Source: JANQLU01 sp964434955
GTDB taxonomy: Bacteria > Planctomycetota > Planctomycetia > Pirellulales > Pirellulaceae
Assembly (NCBI GenBank): GCA_964434955.1
Contig: CAYSXI010000144.1
Coordinates: 1-14,140 of the forward strand
Direction: 5' to 3'
Length of the DNA stretch: 14,140 nt
Shown: positions 7,413-14,140 of the stretch, piece by piece
Layout of the letters: each line of letters opens with the position of its first letter
Numbering within the stretch: the first letter of the stretch is position 1
Made by a program: the position numbers and the translations under genes
The notes under the pieces: generated by a model
Database searches by the model: none
Seen by the model: only the letters and a program-made list of their open reading frames with translations
Told to the model about the DNA's origin: nothing

Positions 7413-7426
7413 GCGAGGTAGCGAAC

Positions 7427-8524
7427 ATGTTGGTGGTCCGCGCGATTCGAGACACGGATGTCGAGGAACTCTTCGACCTGATTCAGAAGAGTGAATACGG
7501 CCTGACGACACTCAAGGTGTCGAAAGAACACCTCGAACGAAGAATCGAGAACTCGGTTTTTGCATTCCAGCAGAAAGACGGTAAGCCCGCCGGTCAGCCT
7601 TACGTTTTCGTGATGGTCGATTCGACAAACGGAAACATTGTCGGAACCAGCGCCATCTACTCGAAAACAGGCGGTTTTGAACCGCTCTACTCTTACGAAA
7701 TCAAGACTTCGATTCACCACAGTGTCGATCTTGATATTCGCAAGGAGATCGACGTCCTTCACCTGAACCGCGAGCACAATGGCCCAACCGAAATTGGAAG
7801 CCTGTTCCTGTCTCCCGATTACTGGGGTGACGGACATGGTCGGCTTCTTTCCATCTCGCGATTTTTGTTCATGGCGGAATTCCCGGAGCGATTCGAAGAT
7901 ACCACGATTGCGGAAATGCGTGGCGTCGTGAACCAGGACGGGCATTCGCCGCTTTGGGACGCACTCGGTTCCCACTTTTTCGATATCAATTTTCCGCGTG
8001 CCGAAACCCTGACCGCGGAATCAAAACGATTTATCGCCGACCTAATGCCGGAACACCCGATTTACATTCCTCTGTTACCGGAATCGGCGCAATCTGTCAT
8101 TGGACGCGTCCACAAGAATACAGAGCCCGCATTAAGAATGTTGACGCGTGAAGGGTTTCACAGCCGAAACTTTGTCGACATTTTCGACGGCGGTCCGACC
8201 TTGCACTGTGAGACCAATGAGATTCGGTCGTTCAAGGATAGTCTACGTTGCAAGGTCGACGTGGTTGATTCGATCGCCTCAAACCAAAACGTGTTGGTTT
8301 CAAACGGTCGGATGAGCTACCGTGCTTGCTTGGCCCCAATCGACTGGGATGAAGCCAGCCCAGGGATATGTAAAGTTGGAAAAGAAGCAGCCGACCTGAT
8401 TGAGGTTCAATCGGGCGACTCGGTGCGATGGGTAAAACCTCGTCCGGACGATACCAAGTACGAACGCGAATCATTGAAGAAAAAACATGTCGAAGACTCC
8501 AAACGCTCACGCCAATCTGATTGA
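7427..8524 (+). CDS. astA: Arginine (and possibly ornithine) N-succinyltransferase AstA
   Basis: A 365-residue acyltransferase that transfers succinyl from succinyl-CoA to the alpha-amino group of arginine, the first step of the AST catabolic pathway; Pseudomonas homologues also use ornithine. It follows AstA from end to end: YVFVMVDS (59-66), EIGSLFLSPDYWGDGHGRLLS (122-142), AEMRGV then DGHSPLW (162-177), FIADLMPEHPIY (202-213), VIGRVH, and the family signature FVDIFDGGPTLHC (249-261). Enterobacterial AstA is about 344 residues; the extra length is a charged basic C-terminal tail (about 340-365), whose last codons overlap astD. The start ATG has GAGG at 7415-7418, 8 nt upstream, and lies 14 bp after the aminotransferase stop. 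Co-transcription with both neighbours is very likely. Confidence 0.95.
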   Translation: MLVVRAIRDTDVEELFDLIQKSEYGLTTLKVSKEHLERRIENSVFAFQQKDGKPAGQPYVFVMVDSTNGNIVGTSAIYSKTGGFEPLYSYEIKTSIHHSVDLDIRKEIDVLHLNREHNGPTEIGSLFLSPDYWGDGHGRLLSISRFLFMAEFPERFEDTTIAEMRGVVNQDGHSPLWDALGSHFFDINFPRAETLTAESKRFIADLMPEHPIYIPLLPESAQSVIGRVHKNTEPALRMLTREGFHSRNFVDIFDGGPTLHCETNEIRSFKDSLRCKVDVVDSIASNQNVLVSNGRMSYRACLAPIDWDEASPGICKVGKEAADLIEVQSGDSVRWVKPRPDDTKYERESLKKKHVEDSKRSRQSD

Positions 8525-9971
8525 TGGCGAGTGGATGCCCGGTGATGGCTCCTCTTTTGAATCCAGCGAACCCGGCAACGGCCAGGTTGTCTGGGCGGGA
8601 AACGGAGCCAGTGAGAGTCAAGTTGGCGTTTCCATTGCAGCAGCAAGAAAGGCCTTTCCGGATTGGCAGCTGCGCTCCTTGGAAAATCGAATCGAAATTG
8701 TCAGGAAATACCAGGCAATTGTCAAAGAGAAAGCAGCAGAGCTTTCGGAGCTGATCAGCCAGGAAGTCGGCAAGCCGCGCTGGGAAGCAAAAACGGAAGC
8801 CGGAGCGGTTGCCGGAAAGGTGCAGCTGGCGATCGATGCGATTCTTGAACGGCGGTGGACGCAGCAAACCGAAATGGATGGCTACCAAGCGGTGATGCGC
8901 TACCAGCCACATGGAGTCCTGGGCGTACTCGGACCGTTCAACTTTCCCGCGCATCTTCCCAACGGACATATCATCCCTGCCCTGCTTGCCGGGAACACAC
9001 TTGTGTTCAAGCCAAGTGAACATGCTCCGGCGGTCGGGGAATGGATGGTTCGACAATGGATCGAAGCCGGATTGCCGAATGGCGTATTGAATCTGGTGCA
9101 GGGTGGACTCTCGACCGGCATCGCTCTGTCTCACCATCCTGGACTCGATGGGATCCTGTTTACCGGAAGTAGTCGTGCCGGAGTTTCTCTTCATGAGAAC
9201 TTTGGTGGGCAACCGCAAAAAATTCTGGCGTTGGAAATGGGCGGAAACAACCCGTTGATTGTCCATCAGTCCAAGGATCTGAAAGCCGCCGCCTACACAA
9301 CCGTTCTTTCGGCCTACCTGACTGCCGGGCAACGATGTACCTGTGCCCGACGTTTGATTATGGTCGAGGGGAATGATTGCGAACAGTTTGTCGAAGAGTT
9401 TCGTCAAATCGTTGCAGGTGTCAAAGTCGGGTTGTATTCAGATGAGCCTGAGCCATTCATGGGAACGGTGATCTCGGAGGCGACCGGCAATCGCTTATTG
9501 GCAGAGCAGGAAAAGCTTTTGGATTCCGGGGCAACGCCCTTGATCAAGATGGAAAGGCAACGCGAATGTGACGCGTTGCTTTCTCCCGGGTTCGTTGACG
9601 TCACTGGAATCGAAACCGAGGACGAAGAGCTCTTTGGCCCGTTTTTGACTTTGCGGAAAGTTGAAAGTTTTGAGGCGGCGGTGGAAGAAGCCAATCGAAC
9701 CCGTTACGGATTGTCGGCGGGGCTCATCAGCGATGACGCTTCATGCTATGAGTATTTTATTCAACGAATTCGCGCCGGCGTCGTCAACTGGAATCGTCAA
9801 ACAACGGGAGCCAGTGGCAAACTACCATTTGGCGGTTGCGGATTGAGTGGCAACCATCGCCCGAGCGGATACTATGCGGCGGACTACTGCAGTTTTCCTG
9901 TGGCGTCATTGGAATCAGAGTCGCTGGAGTTGCCTGAGAAACCGATGACGGGAATCCGTCTTGGTCCTTAA
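8487..9971 (+). CDS. astD: N-succinylglutamate 5-semialdehyde dehydrogenase AstD
   Basis: A 494-residue NAD(P)-dependent aldehyde dehydrogenase that oxidises N-succinylglutamate semialdehyde to N-succinylglutamate, the fourth step of the AST pathway. It starts with LIDGEWMPGDG, then HGVLGVLGPFNFPAHLPNG (N152 in the oxyanion hole), FKPSE (174-178), FTGS (225-228), general base E250 in LALEMGGNNP, catalytic C284 in TAGQRCTCARR, and EELFGPF (380-386). GQRCTCARR, LALEMGGNNPLI and SGNHRPSGYYAADYC are AstD-specific rather than general aldehyde dehydrogenase motifs. Length fits the family (about 490). The ATG at 8487 lies inside the end of astA in another frame, giving a 38-bp overlap; only a weak GAAGA precedes it, so translational coupling to astA is likely. 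Last gene of the operon. Confidence 0.95.
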   Translation: MSKTPNAHANLIDGEWMPGDGSSFESSEPGNGQVVWAGNGASESQVGVSIAAARKAFPDWQLRSLENRIEIVRKYQAIVKEKAAELSELISQEVGKPRWEAKTEAGAVAGKVQLAIDAILERRWTQQTEMDGYQAVMRYQPHGVLGVLGPFNFPAHLPNGHIIPALLAGNTLVFKPSEHAPAVGEWMVRQWIEAGLPNGVLNLVQGGLSTGIALSHHPGLDGILFTGSSRAGVSLHENFGGQPQKILALEMGGNNPLIVHQSKDLKAAAYTTVLSAYLTAGQRCTCARRLIMVEGNDCEQFVEEFRQIVAGVKVGLYSDEPEPFMGTVISEATGNRLLAEQEKLLDSGATPLIKMERQRECDALLSPGFVDVTGIETEDEELFGPFLTLRKVESFEAAVEEANRTRYGLSAGLISDDASCYEYFIQRIRAGVVNWNRQTTGASGKLPFGGCGLSGNHRPSGYYAADYCSFPVASLESESLELPEKPMTGIRLGP

Positions 9972-10007
9972 AGTCTGGTTTCGCTGAATGAATTTGTAAT
10001 TCGCGAT

Positions 10008-10046
10008 CGACCTTTGCCATCGACTCTCGCCATCGACCCTTGCCAT
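10008..10046. repeat. Three imperfect 13-bp tandem repeats
   Basis: Units CGACCTTTGCCAT (10008-10020), CGACTCTCGCCAT (10021-10033) and CGACCCTTGCCAT (10034-10046) follow head to tail. Only positions 5-8 of the unit vary; CGAC and GCCAT are constant. A degenerate continuation overlaps the inverted repeat next to it. Unit length and sequence differ from the 17-bp array near 3411, though both contain GCCAT. Confidence 0.8.
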
Positions 10047-10059
10047 GGACCATGGCGAG
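10039..10059. other. Perfect GCCATGG/CCATGGC inverted repeat, possible hairpin
   Basis: GCCATGG at 10042-10048 and CCATGGC at 10050-10056 flank a single A. The pairing extends outward through a G-T wobble to CT/AG at 10039-10040 and 10058-10059. As RNA it would form an 8-bp stem with a 5-nt GGACC loop. No T-run follows, so it is not a standard intrinsic terminator; a protein-binding palindrome or a 3' stabilising hairpin for the ast mRNA are alternatives. Confidence 0.45.
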
Positions 10060-10281
10060 CATGAGGATCTCGGGACGGTTGTCGCTTGTTAGGCGACGAA
10101 CAAGGCAGTGACACGTGAATCGCGGCGATTGATTTCCCGTTTGGCGGCTTTTTATCGCTGGAGTTGTGTTTTTTGCCAAAATACGTGGCGGCGACTTCAT
10201 ATTGGCTTGTGGTTCTCATATCATTTCATATTCAACCAATCGAATATTTCACCCAGTTGATAAGAACCTTTAGAAACGATC

Positions 10282-10653
10282 ATGAGCTACCAACCTCATA
10301 TGGCCGGCCAGCCACATATGCCCAGAAAGCGCAAAACCAATGGACTCGCGATTGCCTCGGTCAGTTGCGGTGGTGCTTCTCTGGCTTGCACACTCGCGTC
10401 TTGCATACCGCTGATTGGGTGTCTCTTCTGCCTTGCATTTCCGATTCTCAGTATTGCCGGCATCGTTACCGGGATCATCTCGATAAATCAGATTGGATCT
10501 TCTGGAGACGAGGGGAAGTCACTTGCGATGACCGGAATCGGGTTGTCGATCGGCGCGTTTGTTATTTGGGGTGGGTTGATTGCAATTCAATTCTTCTTCA
10601 TGGGCGGCATAGAATTGATGGAACAAATGCAGCAAAATGCGAACCGTCCGTAG
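10282..10653 (+). CDS. Small DUF4190-type membrane protein
   Basis: A 123-residue protein with a short basic, His- and Pro-containing N-terminus (residues 1-18), followed by NGLAIASVSCGGASLACTL, the characteristic opening of DUF4190 proteins. Two hydrophobic segments follow (about 22-60, probably broken by PLIGC, and 81-107). Between them lies ISINQIGSSGDEGKSLAMTG, matching the family's ALRQIKRSGGRGRGLAIAG-like loop. The family is a small integral membrane domain of unknown function, common in planctomycetes and actinobacteria. Four cysteines lie in the first hydrophobic region. The ATG has only a weak TAGAAA-like upstream sequence. The stop lies 4 bp from the stop of the convergent LptE-like gene. 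Family assignment is good; role is unknown. Confidence 0.85.
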   Translation: MSYQPHMAGQPHMPRKRKTNGLAIASVSCGGASLACTLASCIPLIGCLFCLAFPILSIAGIVTGIISINQIGSSGDEGKSLAMTGIGLSIGAFVIWGGLIAIQFFFMGGIELMEQMQQNANRP

Positions 10654-10657
10654 GACG

Positions 10658-11191
10658 CTACCAGGGCATTTCCATTTGATTCACGACTTGCCGCGCGACT
10701 CGATTGATGACTTCTTGTTGCGCGGTCGTCATGGATTGTCCGCCTTCGGGCACGAAATGATCCGCCGAAGTGATGCGCAAAACCTGACGGTCCATGAGCG
10801 GCATGCCATTGCGGTCGGTCCAGGTGATTTCTACCTGGATTCCAAATTGAACATCTCGTACATCGTCGTTCGCCGTTTCGGTTAACGCCCGTTTTTCGTC
10901 TTTGATAATTCGCCCCCGGATGAAGCTGTCGGCCATTTCAGGAGACGCAATCTGAAAATGCGTATCTCGGCCGATTTGCTTGACAATCGACTCGGACAAA
11001 CGTTGTCCCAGGAATTTTCGGTACGAGTCCGATTCGATGATCGAAACATGGACCGATCGAATATTGGAATTGTGGAGGCCCTGGTTGCCAAAGTTGTAGA
11101 GGCGGCAGCCGGAGTTACCCGCAATGACAATCAGCATTGCGATCCAAATCAGAATCCCAATCGTCGCCGAGATGGTTGATTTTTTCTGCAT
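10658..11191 (-). CDS. LptE-like lipopolysaccharide-assembly lipoprotein
   Basis: A 177-residue lipoprotein. After KK it has a hydrophobic segment (about 8-26) and then AGNSGC, with C29 as the probable lipidated cysteine; Asn at -3 makes this an atypical lipobox. The mature part begins CRLYNFGNQG, like the C-GY-x-G start of LptE, and continues IRSVHVSIIESDSYRKFLGQ, matching the LptE beta-alpha fold in which strand VxVP-x-FE leads into a helix with LxxAVxxxI (here LSESIVKQI). The rest alternates beta strands (FIRGRIIKDEK, QFGIQVEITW) and a C-terminal helix. LptE plugs and assists LptD in LPS insertion into the outer membrane. It is expressed behind the BamD-like gene with a 14-bp gap. The family call rests on pattern and context, as LptE sequences are very divergent. 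Confidence 0.75.
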   Translation of the reverse strand: MQKKSTISATIGILIWIAMLIVIAGNSGCRLYNFGNQGLHNSNIRSVHVSIIESDSYRKFLGQRLSESIVKQIGRDTHFQIASPEMADSFIRGRIIKDEKRALTETANDDVRDVQFGIQVEITWTDRNGMPLMDRQVLRITSADHFVPEGGQSMTTAQQEVINRVARQVVNQMEMPW

Positions 11192-11205
11192 CAGGCAACG
11201 CTCAA

Positions 11206-12531
11206 CTATCGAAAGATGGATTCGTTATCACCGGAAGCAACCAAGGGCTTGATGGCTTTCGCATCTGGGAAAATGTCAGACAGCCATTTGGCATGCTGTT
11301 TTGGTTTTGGCGGCAACGCGGCAACTTGAGGAAGGACCTGCTGAGCCTGCTGGGCATACTGCGTGTCGGTAAAGTCCTCGGATACTTTTTGGTAGTAGAA
11401 CGCGGCCGATCGGTTTTCCCCAAGTTTTTCGTAATATTTGGCCATCGACCAAACGCGCTGAGCCATCATGTCTCGGATTTTGGCGCCTTCTTTGGCCAGG
11501 TACTCCTCATGCTCCCGCGATTGCTTGGGGAACTGCCGCAGAATCGCTTTGAGAAGCTTGTCGGCTTTTTCCAAAGGCTGCCCGTCATAGCTTTCTCCAT
11601 GGTAGGAAGCCAATCTCGCTTTCAACTCAAACAAATGGGCTTGAAATTGATGCCGGCTTCCCGGGTAGGCTGTCCGAAGGTCTTCGTAGGCATCGGCGGC
11701 TTCAACAAAACGATTTGCCTTGAAGTAGGAATTGGCTAATGCGAAGGTCGCATCGTCCGCCAGTTTGCCAGTGGGATCATCCATTCGAATCCGGTGGAAG
11801 ATTCGACGTGCTTCGGTCACCAAACCCTGGATGGGTCGGCTGGAATCTCCGAACTTGATATCGGGAACCCAGGACTCGTGTTGATCGGCCATCTGAAGCC
11901 AAAACTGGGCAATTGAAAATCGTCGCGATTCAACCTTATCGAGGTATTGATTGCCCGGATACTTTTCTAGCAGCCACTCGTAGGCGCGATTGGCCTGCGG
12001 GTAGGAGTCGGCAAAAAAGTAGGATTCGCCCTGAAAGAACAAAGCATCTTTTTCAAGGGTCGAATCGGGCATGTAGGCGGCGGCCAATCGAAAGTGGTTT
12101 GCAGCTCGGGAAAACAGGTCCCCGGAAGTGTCCAGCTTTTGAACTTTTGCGTTGGTCGCCTCTTCGTAATAGCGTTTTCCAGTGGCGAATTCTTCTTCGG
12201 CCTTGGCTTTGTCTTTCTTGCCAAAAGCGCGGCTCTTAATGGTCGCCTTCAATTGGCTGGGGCTAAAGTCCTGAATCAGCAAGCCGTTTTTTGCTTTTCG
12301 TTGAAGCGGATCAAACGTATCCAGATCATCTTCCCACTCTTCCTGAGATTGCTTTTTTCCAAGCAACTGGTCAGGGAGACGCATCTTCTTAAGCGCCGTG
12401 CAGCCGGTCGAAAAAACGAGGAGTGTCCCGACCAAGGCACATTTGAAAACGAGGCTCGCCCCCGATTCCAATCCGAAACTCATCCGGCCGCATGAAAAGG
12501 AGCCGGTCGTAGAATCTGTTTTGGTTTGCAT
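11206..12531 (-). CDS. BamD/YfiO-like TPR outer-membrane assembly lipoprotein
   Basis: A 441-residue lipoprotein. A long N-terminal stretch is followed by a hydrophobic core (about 27-40) and FSTGC, with C44 as the probable lipidation site. Residues about 110-400 form TPR-like helix pairs: AEEEFATGKRYYEEAT, LFSRAANHFRLAAAYMPDS, DALFFQGESYFFADSYPQANRAYEWLLEKYPGN in two consecutive pieces, DDATFALANSYFKANRFVEAADAY, and MAKYYEKLGENRSAAFYYQKV. The pattern of tracking by the phrase 'YP' or 'FP' after each repeat is typical of BamD. E. coli BamD is about 245 residues, so this is much longer. BamD works with BamA in outer-membrane beta-barrel insertion. AAGGAA at 12539-12544 lies 7 nt before the ATG and supports this start over the internal ATG at 12483. 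It lies downstream of recO (41 bp) and directly upstream of the LptE-like gene. A generic TPR lipoprotein is the alternative. Confidence 0.8.
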   Translation of the reverse strand: MQTKTDSTTGSFSCGRMSFGLESGASLVFKCALVGTLLVFSTGCTALKKMRLPDQLLGKKQSQEEWEDDLDTFDPLQRKAKNGLLIQDFSPSQLKATIKSRAFGKKDKAKAEEEFATGKRYYEEATNAKVQKLDTSGDLFSRAANHFRLAAAYMPDSTLEKDALFFQGESYFFADSYPQANRAYEWLLEKYPGNQYLDKVESRRFSIAQFWLQMADQHESWVPDIKFGDSSRPIQGLVTEARRIFHRIRMDDPTGKLADDATFALANSYFKANRFVEAADAYEDLRTAYPGSRHQFQAHLFELKARLASYHGESYDGQPLEKADKLLKAILRQFPKQSREHEEYLAKEGAKIRDMMAQRVWSMAKYYEKLGENRSAAFYYQKVSEDFTDTQYAQQAQQVLPQVAALPPKPKQHAKWLSDIFPDAKAIKPLVASGDNESIFR

Positions 12532-12572
12532 GCACGACTTCCTTGTCGATCCATGTTGTATTTAATTGTGGT

Positions 12573-13334
12573 TCAATTTCCGTCGAGAAATCGAACAAGT
12601 TTTGGCTCGAATCCAATCAAGTGCGAAATGTATTTGCGAGTTAACGCCCCGATTTCGCCTGCGACCTTTGAGGGCATCTCCATACGCTGCCGGTCGCAAT
12701 TTGGGTCGGCCAAATTCCGTAAAGTTTTTATTCCGTCCTGGCTTACCGAAACAACGGCTTTTCTCGCCCGACGACACTCGGTGCAAAGGACACCACCGTC
12801 ATGCATGCCGAAAAAAATTCGCTTCGATTCACCCGATTTTGTTTCTTCGAGCGGCTGCCCGCAGCCAACGCATGCGTGCAACTCGGGGCCGTGCCCCAAC
12901 AAACCCAACGCCCTGATCTGAAAACGGATCAGAACTAACTCTGCATCGGTTGATTCATCAATCTGTTGAATCGATTCCAAGGCAAGTTCAAATAGTTTCG
13001 GATTTGCATCTCCTTCATCTGTCAAAACCTGGAGCAACTCGATAACAAAAAGCCCCGAATACAGGCGTTTCAAGTCGGTCGAGGCCGAGCGAAAACGCCT
13101 TTGCAATTTGGCTTCCGTCAAAATATCGAGCGATTCCGACGTTTTGTGGACGAACACTATGCGACACAGGGCAAGCAGGTCAAGAGCAGCCTCAAAGGGG
13201 CTCTTACGTCGACGGGCACCTTTCGCGATAGCACTTACTTTCCCGAAGTCGCGCGTGTAAAGCGAAACGATGCAGCTCGTTTCACTGAAATCCACCACTC
13301 TCAAAACGATAGCATCCGTTTTTTCTGTTGCCAT
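12573..13334 (-). CDS. recO: DNA repair protein RecO
   Basis: A 253-residue recombination mediator of the RecFOR pathway, which anneals DNA and helps RecA replace SSB on single strands. The N-terminal OB-fold shows TDAIVLRVVDFSETSCIVSLYT and KVSAIAKGARR (about 32-42 from the ATG), the typical RecO start. A helical domain follows, then a zinc site C155-x2-C158 (CVGC) and C184-x2-C187 (CTEC), and a helical C-terminus ending in RKYISHLIGFEPKLVRF. Length agrees with the family. The frame is open to a TTG at 13370, but MATEKTDAIV at 13334 is the normal RecO start; no clear Shine-Dalgarno precedes it. The aldo/keto reductase gene ends 63 bp upstream on the same strand and the BamD-like gene begins 41 bp downstream, so the four genes may share transcription. 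Confidence 0.93.
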   Translation of the reverse strand: MATEKTDAIVLRVVDFSETSCIVSLYTRDFGKVSAIAKGARRRKSPFEAALDLLALCRIVFVHKTSESLDILTEAKLQRRFRSASTDLKRLYSGLFVIELLQVLTDEGDANPKLFELALESIQQIDESTDAELVLIRFQIRALGLLGHGPELHACVGCGQPLEETKSGESKRIFFGMHDGGVLCTECRRARKAVVSVSQDGIKTLRNLADPNCDRQRMEMPSKVAGEIGALTRKYISHLIGFEPKLVRFLDGN

Positions 13335-13397
13335 ATTCTGATTCGGCGCTTGAAAACTGATCGGGAACAAAAGGAATCGGTTTCGATTCGAACAACG

Positions 13398-14140
13398 TTA
13401 GACAGCCGCGCGGGTCACGACGGTGCCGCGTTCCCGGATTGCCTGATTAATCCGGGCAAGCGTTTCAGAATCCAGTTCCCATCCGAAACCGCCAGCATTT
13501 TCCTTAACTTGCTCGGCACGTTTCGACCCGCAAAGAGCGCTCGTGATTCCAGCTTGTTGGATCGTCCAATTGATAACCAACTGGGATACGGTTTTCTCAA
13601 GGGAGGCGGCAATCTCTCGAAGGCCTTCAATGAAATCCTGGTTTTTTTGCCATTCTTCGCCCTGGAACATCGGGTACTTGGCCCTTCCATCTTTCTCATC
13701 AAACCGGTGATCGCGCGGCAGCTTTCCCGCTAGCAAGCCCTTCATCAACGGCCAATAAATATTGGCGGAAACTCCATGTTCGATACACCAAGGAAGCAAT
13801 TCCGAAGCCTCTTCGCGCTGCAACATATTGAAGGGCGGTTGGACTGCATCAATGCGACAGACGGCGTGAAACCGCTTTACCTGTTCCAGCGACGCATTCG
13901 AGATGCCGATCGTTGCCGCCAATCCGCGGTCCTGAATTTCTTTTAATTTGGCTGCCGATTCTTCAATCGGAATTCTTGGATCCGGCGCGTGCAAATAAAG
14001 CAGTTCCACTTGATCTGTCGAAAGTCGATCCAGGCTCAACTGGATTTCGAATTCAATGCGTTCGGGAGTTCCATCGATGACCCGTTGAACTTCGTCATCC
14101 CAGTGGATTCCGCATTTTGTCGCGATGACAATTTCGTCCC
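13398..14140 (-). CDS. Aldo/keto reductase, 5' end cut by the window
   Basis: The frame is open from the window edge (first full codon at 14138) to the TAA at 13398-13400 and gives 246 residues of a (beta/alpha)8 NADPH-dependent oxidoreductase. The fragment opens with EIVIATKCG, containing the tetrad lysine. It goes on to FEIQLSLDRLSTDQVELLYLHAPDP with the tetrad histidine, then AATIGISNAS, AVQPPFNMLQRE, the barrel strand ANIYWPLMKGLLAGKL, and near the end ITSALCGSKRAEQVKENAG, the cofactor-binding GxR-pattern segment. The tetrad Asp and Tyr lie upstream of the window. The pattern is that of AKR families 11-13 (YajO/GSP69-like) that reduce aldehydes or ketones; the substrate cannot be told. 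A TTG at 14039 is only an internal codon. Same strand as recO, 63 bp apart. Confidence 0.93.
   Translation of the reverse strand, partial: DEIVIATKCGIHWDDEVQRVIDGTPERIEFEIQLSLDRLSTDQVELLYLHAPDPRIPIEESAAKLKEIQDRGLAATIGISNASLEQVKRFHAVCRIDAVQPPFNMLQREEASELLPWCIEHGVSANIYWPLMKGLLAGKLPRDHRFDEKDGRAKYPMFQGEEWQKNQDFIEGLREIAASLEKTVSQLVINWTIQQAGITSALCGSKRAEQVKENAGGFGWELDSETLARINQAIRERGTVVTRAAV

Larger units (their letters stand above)
9972..10281. other. 310-bp intergenic region rich in short repeats and inverted repeats
   Basis: No gene is seen here. Besides the tandem repeat and hairpin listed separately, it holds CTTGTT (10085-10090) pairing with AACAAG (10099-10104) and an overlapping GTCGC (10081-10085) pairing with GCGAC (10093-10097). 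It also holds the palindrome AATCGC-G-GCGATT at 10118-10130, and ATATTC (10228-10233) pairing with GAATAT (10242-10247) across 8 bp. The last pair lies 35 bp before the DUF4190 gene and could be part of its promoter. No classic hairpin-plus-T-run terminator follows astD. Confidence 0.45.

Noticed and set aside
7190..7975. 261-codon minus-strand frame opposite the aminotransferase end and astA
   Set aside because: No recognisable motif; covered by two well-supported plus-strand genes.
8232..9407. 391-codon open frame on the minus strand across the astA/astD junction
   Set aside because: It lies opposite two genes with full family motifs, its translation shows no domain-like pattern, and it has no ribosome binding site or context. 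It is an antisense shadow.
10081..10104. H-type pseudoknot from the two crossing stems
   Set aside because: The connecting loops would be 0 and 1 nt, too short to cross the stems; the two pairings can only be alternatives.
13335..13370. TTG start giving RecO 12 more residues
   Set aside because: RecO proteins normally begin just before the first OB-fold strand, as from the ATG at 13334, and no ribosome binding site favours the TTG.

Overview
The window reads as bacterial chromosome, about 50% GC, most probably from a planctomycete of the Pirellulaceae type. That placement is an inference. It rests on a membrane-fused spermidine-synthase-like protein, a recO - BamD-like - LptE-like gene order with divergent envelope lipoproteins, a DUF4190 membrane protein, frequent weak or missing Shine-Dalgarno sites, and a bacterial Ski2-like helicase. 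No rRNA, tRNA, CRISPR array, insertion sequence or prophage gene was seen. Coding density is high and the genes look like ordinary chromosomal ones.

Left part (1-3395). The 3' end of an EAL-domain (c-di-GMP phosphodiesterase) gene runs into a convergent Ski2-like DExH helicase gene with 2 bp between their stop codons. A 300-bp gene-free stretch follows, then a short gene for an unrecognised exported or membrane-anchored protein with a very good ribosome binding site. Between that gene and the next lies a minisatellite of four 17-bp units and a GC-rich palindrome/hairpin.

Centre (3508-9971). A 13-TM protein with a C-terminal spermidine-synthase-like domain (minus strand) is divergent from a tight three-gene arginine/ornithine catabolic operon (plus strand). 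The operon encodes a class III aminotransferase standing where AstC would be, AstA (arginine N-succinyltransferase) and AstD (succinylglutamate semialdehyde dehydrogenase). The genes are spaced by 14 bp and then overlap by 38 bp. AstB and AstE are not in the window. The set present could by itself carry succinylated ornithine to succinylglutamate. The 227-bp divergent region holds two inverted repeats that could be operators.

Right part (9972-14140). A 310-bp intergenic stretch carries three 13-bp tandem units and several inverted repeats, followed by a small DUF4190 membrane protein gene. On the minus strand, reading right to left, lie an aldo/keto reductase (5' end outside the window), recO, a BamD-like TPR lipoprotein and an LptE-like lipoprotein. 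The last two sit 14 bp apart and form a probable outer-membrane biogenesis pair.

I do not see a defence system or an obviously novel multi-gene machine. The most interesting points are the AST operon without AstB/AstE and with a non-AstC aminotransferase, its divergent pairing with a polyamine-synthase-like membrane protein that lacks a key acidic residue, and the unexplained repeats in two intergenic regions.
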